Below, in pieces: positions 6,266-7,417 of a DNA stretch of 7,417 nucleotides (position 1 is its first letter; every line of letters starts with the position of its first letter). Under the pieces are notes generated by a model that saw only the letters and a program-made list of their open reading frames with translations, was not told the origin of the DNA and made no database searches. The stretch covers positions 1 to 7,417 of the forward strand of contig CAZVLU010000075.1 of assembly GCA_964628235.1 (NCBI GenBank), written 5' to 3'. Position numbers and translations under genes: made by a program. Source of the DNA: CAMAVH01 sp964628235. Lineage in GTDB: Bacteria; Pseudomonadota; Alphaproteobacteria; SMXQ01.

Positions 6266-6376
6266 GGGCAGTCTTCCCTGATGATGGGGTGCTCGCCACG
6301 GGATCATATCGCTGGGCGCGATCGCGGGTCGGGCGGCGTCGGCTGCGCGAGAACCCGCGCCGGCGCTTGTTTTTTT
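6238..6376 (+). ncRNA. Candidate structured small RNA of about 140 nt, or a structured tag 3' UTR
   Basis: There is no + strand coding signal here, but the + strand folds into consecutive hairpins. Hairpin one is 6235-6265 (13 bp). Hairpin two has ATGAT 6281-6285 with ATCAT 6303-6307 plus an inner GTG/CAC around a GGG/GGG internal loop. Hairpin three is ATCGC/GCGAT 6308-6322. The block ends in the terminator at 6336-6376. A promoter-like pair lies at 6201-6231. It does not match 6S, SRP, tmRNA or RNase P motifs that I can recognise. It could equally be the 3' UTR of the nuo-tag transcript, or the complement of a - strand RNA. Boundaries are inferred from the candidate promoter and terminator. 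Confidence 0.3.
6336..6376 (+). terminator. Intrinsic terminator, + strand
   Basis: GCGTCGGC (6336-6343) pairs with GCCGGCGC (6359-6366) over 8 bp with one G-U pair. The stem continues, after a bulged T, with GCG/CGC. The run TTGTTTTTTT (6367-6376) follows directly. This is the strongest + strand terminator in the window and is probably where transcripts from the nuoM-tag unit, or a small RNA, end. A 7-bp alternative stem, 6323-6329 with 6353-6359, competes with it. Confidence 0.65.
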
Positions 6377-6474
6377 GCCAGTCTAACGGTCTCGCCGACC
6401 CCGGCAATGGGACCTTAGGCATAGCATTTTTGGGCATTTAATCCTGCCACCGGCTTTCCCAAAGGATCAGGTGG

Positions 6475-6504
6475 TTGTTACGGGGATTTTAACCTTTCTA
6501 AGCT
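6475..6504 (+). promoter_or_regulatory. Weak candidate promoter for the exported-protein gene
   Basis: TTGTTA (6475-6480) and TAAGCT (6499-6504) are 18 nt apart. The start point would be near 6511, only about 5 nt before the ATG at 6516, giving an almost leaderless mRNA. The stretch 6377-6515 is otherwise AT-richer than its surroundings and holds no other feature I can support. A gene here needs its own promoter because a terminator lies just upstream. Confidence 0.2.
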
Positions 6505-6515
6505 ATCCCCGGAGA

Positions 6516-7007
6516 ATGGACAGCCTCGCCCGCCGCCCGTATCGCCCTCTGCCGCCCATCCGCCGTTTCCTGGCGCTGGGAGCGGTTTTGGCGGCCTATT
6601 GGGTCGTTCCGGGCCTCGCACAGCAGCGTCCGCCCTTGGCCCCTGAGCAGGGCGGCCTGGTGGTCCTCAAACGGTCCGACTGCACCCGCCTGACCGCCCA
6701 TGTGCCCTCGGCCGACGTCACCTATCAGCCCGGCGTCGATGCGCGCGGCCGTCCGGTCGTGCCGGCCGATCTGCCCGGCACGCCGCAGATCGTCATGCCA
6801 GAGGATGTCACCATCGCCATCACGGTCGATCTGCAGCAGCGCTTCGGCATTCCGGCGACCTCGAGCTTTTATAAGCCCGAGGCCGGCATCGGCAGCGTCG
6901 TGGTCAAACCCGACGGCAGCGCCACCTTCAACGGCCAGCCGCTGACCAACCAGGAGCAGAGTGCGCTCGCGTTCTTGTGTCAGCGCCAAGGTCCTTTAGG
7001 CCGCTGA
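6516..7007 (+). CDS. Exported protein of unknown function
   Basis: I do not recognise this 163-residue protein. It begins with a Sec-type signal peptide: an Arg-rich n-region (residues 1-17), a hydrophobic core from about 18 to 33 and a likely cleavage GLA/QQ after A35. The mature part is about 128 residues with two cysteines, C56 and C155, placed near its two ends and able to form a disulfide in the periplasm. It is Pro/Gly-rich and probably mostly beta (for example DVTIAITVDLQ, GIGSVVVKPDGSATFNG). The frame is open back to a GTG at 6471 with an AAGGA site at 6462-6466, which would add 15 residues. Those codons are AT-rich at the third position, unlike the gene, so ATG 6516 is preferred although its GGAG is only 1 nt away. 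It lies between a terminator and the proS promoter, apparently monocistronic. Coding is supported by GC-rich third positions throughout. Confidence 0.75.
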   Translation: MDSLARRPYRPLPPIRRFLALGAVLAAYWVVPGLAQQRPPLAPEQGGLVVLKRSDCTRLTAHVPSADVTYQPGVDARGRPVVPADLPGTPQIVMPEDVTIAITVDLQQRFGIPATSSFYKPEAGIGSVVVKPDGSATFNGQPLTNQEQSALAFLCQRQGPLGR

Positions 7008-7011
7008 AGCC

Positions 7012-7029
7012 GGCGCGAAAGATTGCGCC
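7012..7029 (+). other. Short inverted repeat after the exported-protein gene
   Basis: GGCGCGA (7012-7018) pairs with TTGCGCC (7023-7029), 7 bp including one G-U, with loop AAGA. No T-tract follows, so it is not a clear intrinsic terminator. It overlaps the proposed proS -35 element and could be a weak terminator, an mRNA 3'-end stabiliser or a protein-binding site. Confidence 0.3.
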
Positions 7030-7051
7030 AACCCCTTGCATTGCCTAAAGT
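7023..7051 (+). promoter_or_regulatory. proS: Candidate proS promoter
   Basis: TTGCGC (7023-7028) and TAAAGT (7046-7051) are separated by the ideal 17 nt. Transcription would start near 7058 and leave a 5' leader of about 45 nt containing a small GC hairpin (CGCC/GGCG near 7070). The -35 matches only in TTG; the -10 matches 4/6. Confidence 0.35.
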
Positions 7052-7102
7052 CTGGCCCGCGCGCCGCCCGGCGTTCGCGAGCTTGTTCAGACTAGGATTC
7101 CC

Positions 7103-7417
7103 ATGCGTCTCTCGACTTACTTCCTGCCGACCCTGAAGGAAAACCCGACGGAGGCGCAGATCGTCTCGCATCGCCTGATGCTGCGCGCCGGCATGATCCG
7201 CCAGAGCGCCGCCGGCATCTATTCCTGGCTGCCGCTTGGCCTCAAGGTGCTGCGCAACGTCGAGCAGATCGTGCGCGAGGAGCAGGACCGGGCCGGCGCC
7301 CAGGAGCTGCTGATGGCGACTTTGCAGCCGGCCGAGCTGTGGCGCGAGTCGGGCCGCTTCGACGCCTACGGCAAGGAGATGCTGCGCATCACCGACCGTC
7401 ACGAGCGCGATATGCTC
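7103..7417 (+). CDS. proS: Prolyl-tRNA synthetase, N-terminal part (3' cut by window)
   Basis: The first 105 codons of cytoplasmic ProRS, which charges tRNA-Pro with proline; the frame is open to the last base. The translation opens MRLSTYFLPTLKENPTEAQI and continues with SHRLMLRAGMIRQSAAGIY (22-40), WLPLGLKVL (42-50), IVREEQDRAGA (56-66) and LWRESGRFDAYGKEMLRI (79-96). These are hallmarks of the alphaproteobacterial short ProRS type. Class II motif 1 is G65-A-Q-E-L-L-M-A72-T-L; position 72 is normally the invariant Pro. Motifs 2 and 3 and the anticodon-binding domain are beyond the window. The ATG at 7103 has AGGA at 7094-7097, 5 nt upstream. It probably has its own promoter at 7023-7051. 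Location downstream of rnj and DUF1467 is the expected order. Confidence 0.95.
   Translation, partial: MRLSTYFLPTLKENPTEAQIVSHRLMLRAGMIRQSAAGIYSWLPLGLKVLRNVEQIVREEQDRAGAQELLMATLQPAELWRESGRFDAYGKEMLRITDRHERDML

Noticed and set aside
6278..6286. CTGATGAT resembling a C/D-box snoRNA motif
   Set aside because: Such RNAs are archaeal or eukaryotic, no proper D box or closing stem is present, and the genes are clearly bacterial.
5555..6307. 250-codon - strand reading frame antisense to tag, starting in the intergenic region and containing GRRDLFF twice
   Set aside because: tag on the + strand has all family motifs. The repeated peptide is just the 19-bp DNA repeat read in frame. Composition is that of a shadow frame.
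6438..6492. TTAA half-sites (6438-6441 and 6489-6492) as a CtrA binding site
   Set aside because: The spacing is 47 nt rather than the 7 nt of the CtrA consensus TTAA-N7-TTAA.
7096..7100. GATTC (CcrM GANTC methylation site) between the proS Shine-Dalgarno and ATG
   Set aside because: GANTC sites occur by chance elsewhere in the window (for example 6203-6207) and nothing shows clustering or a promoter role here.
1..7417. Search for CRISPR arrays, insertion sequences, tRNA or rRNA genes, attachment sites, phage or defence genes
   Set aside because: No regularly spaced repeats, transposase motifs, tRNA-like cloverleaf or defence domains were seen. The window is conserved housekeeping DNA apart from 6157-6515.

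Overview
The window is high-GC, densely coding DNA from an alphaproteobacterium. Every protein gene lies on the + strand. The order (end of nuoM, nuoN, birA, coaX, rnj, a DUF1467 membrane protein, then proS) is the classic alphaproteobacterial arrangement downstream of the complex I operon. Protein style (MRLSTYFLPTLKENP at the ProS N-terminus, LPFGVRPPEHVETGHDIG in the DUF1467 protein) fits Rhodospirillales/Hyphomicrobiales-like lineages. I cannot name a genus.

Positions 1-6166 look like one continuous transcription unit. Gaps are 17 nt (nuoM/nuoN), 1 nt (nuoN/birA), 2 nt (birA/coaX) and 9 nt (rnj/DUF1467), with ATGA stop-start overlaps at coaX/rnj and DUF1467/tag. No promoter or terminator is visible inside. 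The genes give the last two antiporter-like subunits of NADH:quinone oxidoreductase (NuoM, NuoN), a biotin-protein ligase, a type III pantothenate kinase (first step of CoA synthesis), the RNA-decay nuclease RNase J, a small two-helix membrane protein and a DNA-3-methyladenine glycosylase. BirA activates the biotin carboxylases that use acetyl-CoA and propionyl-CoA, so birA and coaX fit together. In many relatives a methylmalonyl-CoA epimerase gene sits between rnj and DUF1467; here it is absent and tag follows DUF1467.

Positions 6167-6515 hold no convincing protein gene but are unusually structured. There is a 19-bp direct repeat whose first copy covers the tag stop codon. A 13-bp perfect hairpin is followed by a T-rich tract on the - strand. 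Further hairpins follow, ending in a strong + strand intrinsic terminator at 6336-6376. A promoter-like TTGAGT/TATAAA pair precedes this block. I read it as a candidate small RNA gene of about 140 nt, the most interesting item in the window.

Positions 6516-7007 encode a small exported protein of unknown function with a Sec signal peptide and two cysteines. Positions 7103-7417 are the first 105 codons of proS, cut by the window end, preceded by a plausible promoter. Its class II motif 1 carries Ala where Pro is nearly invariant.
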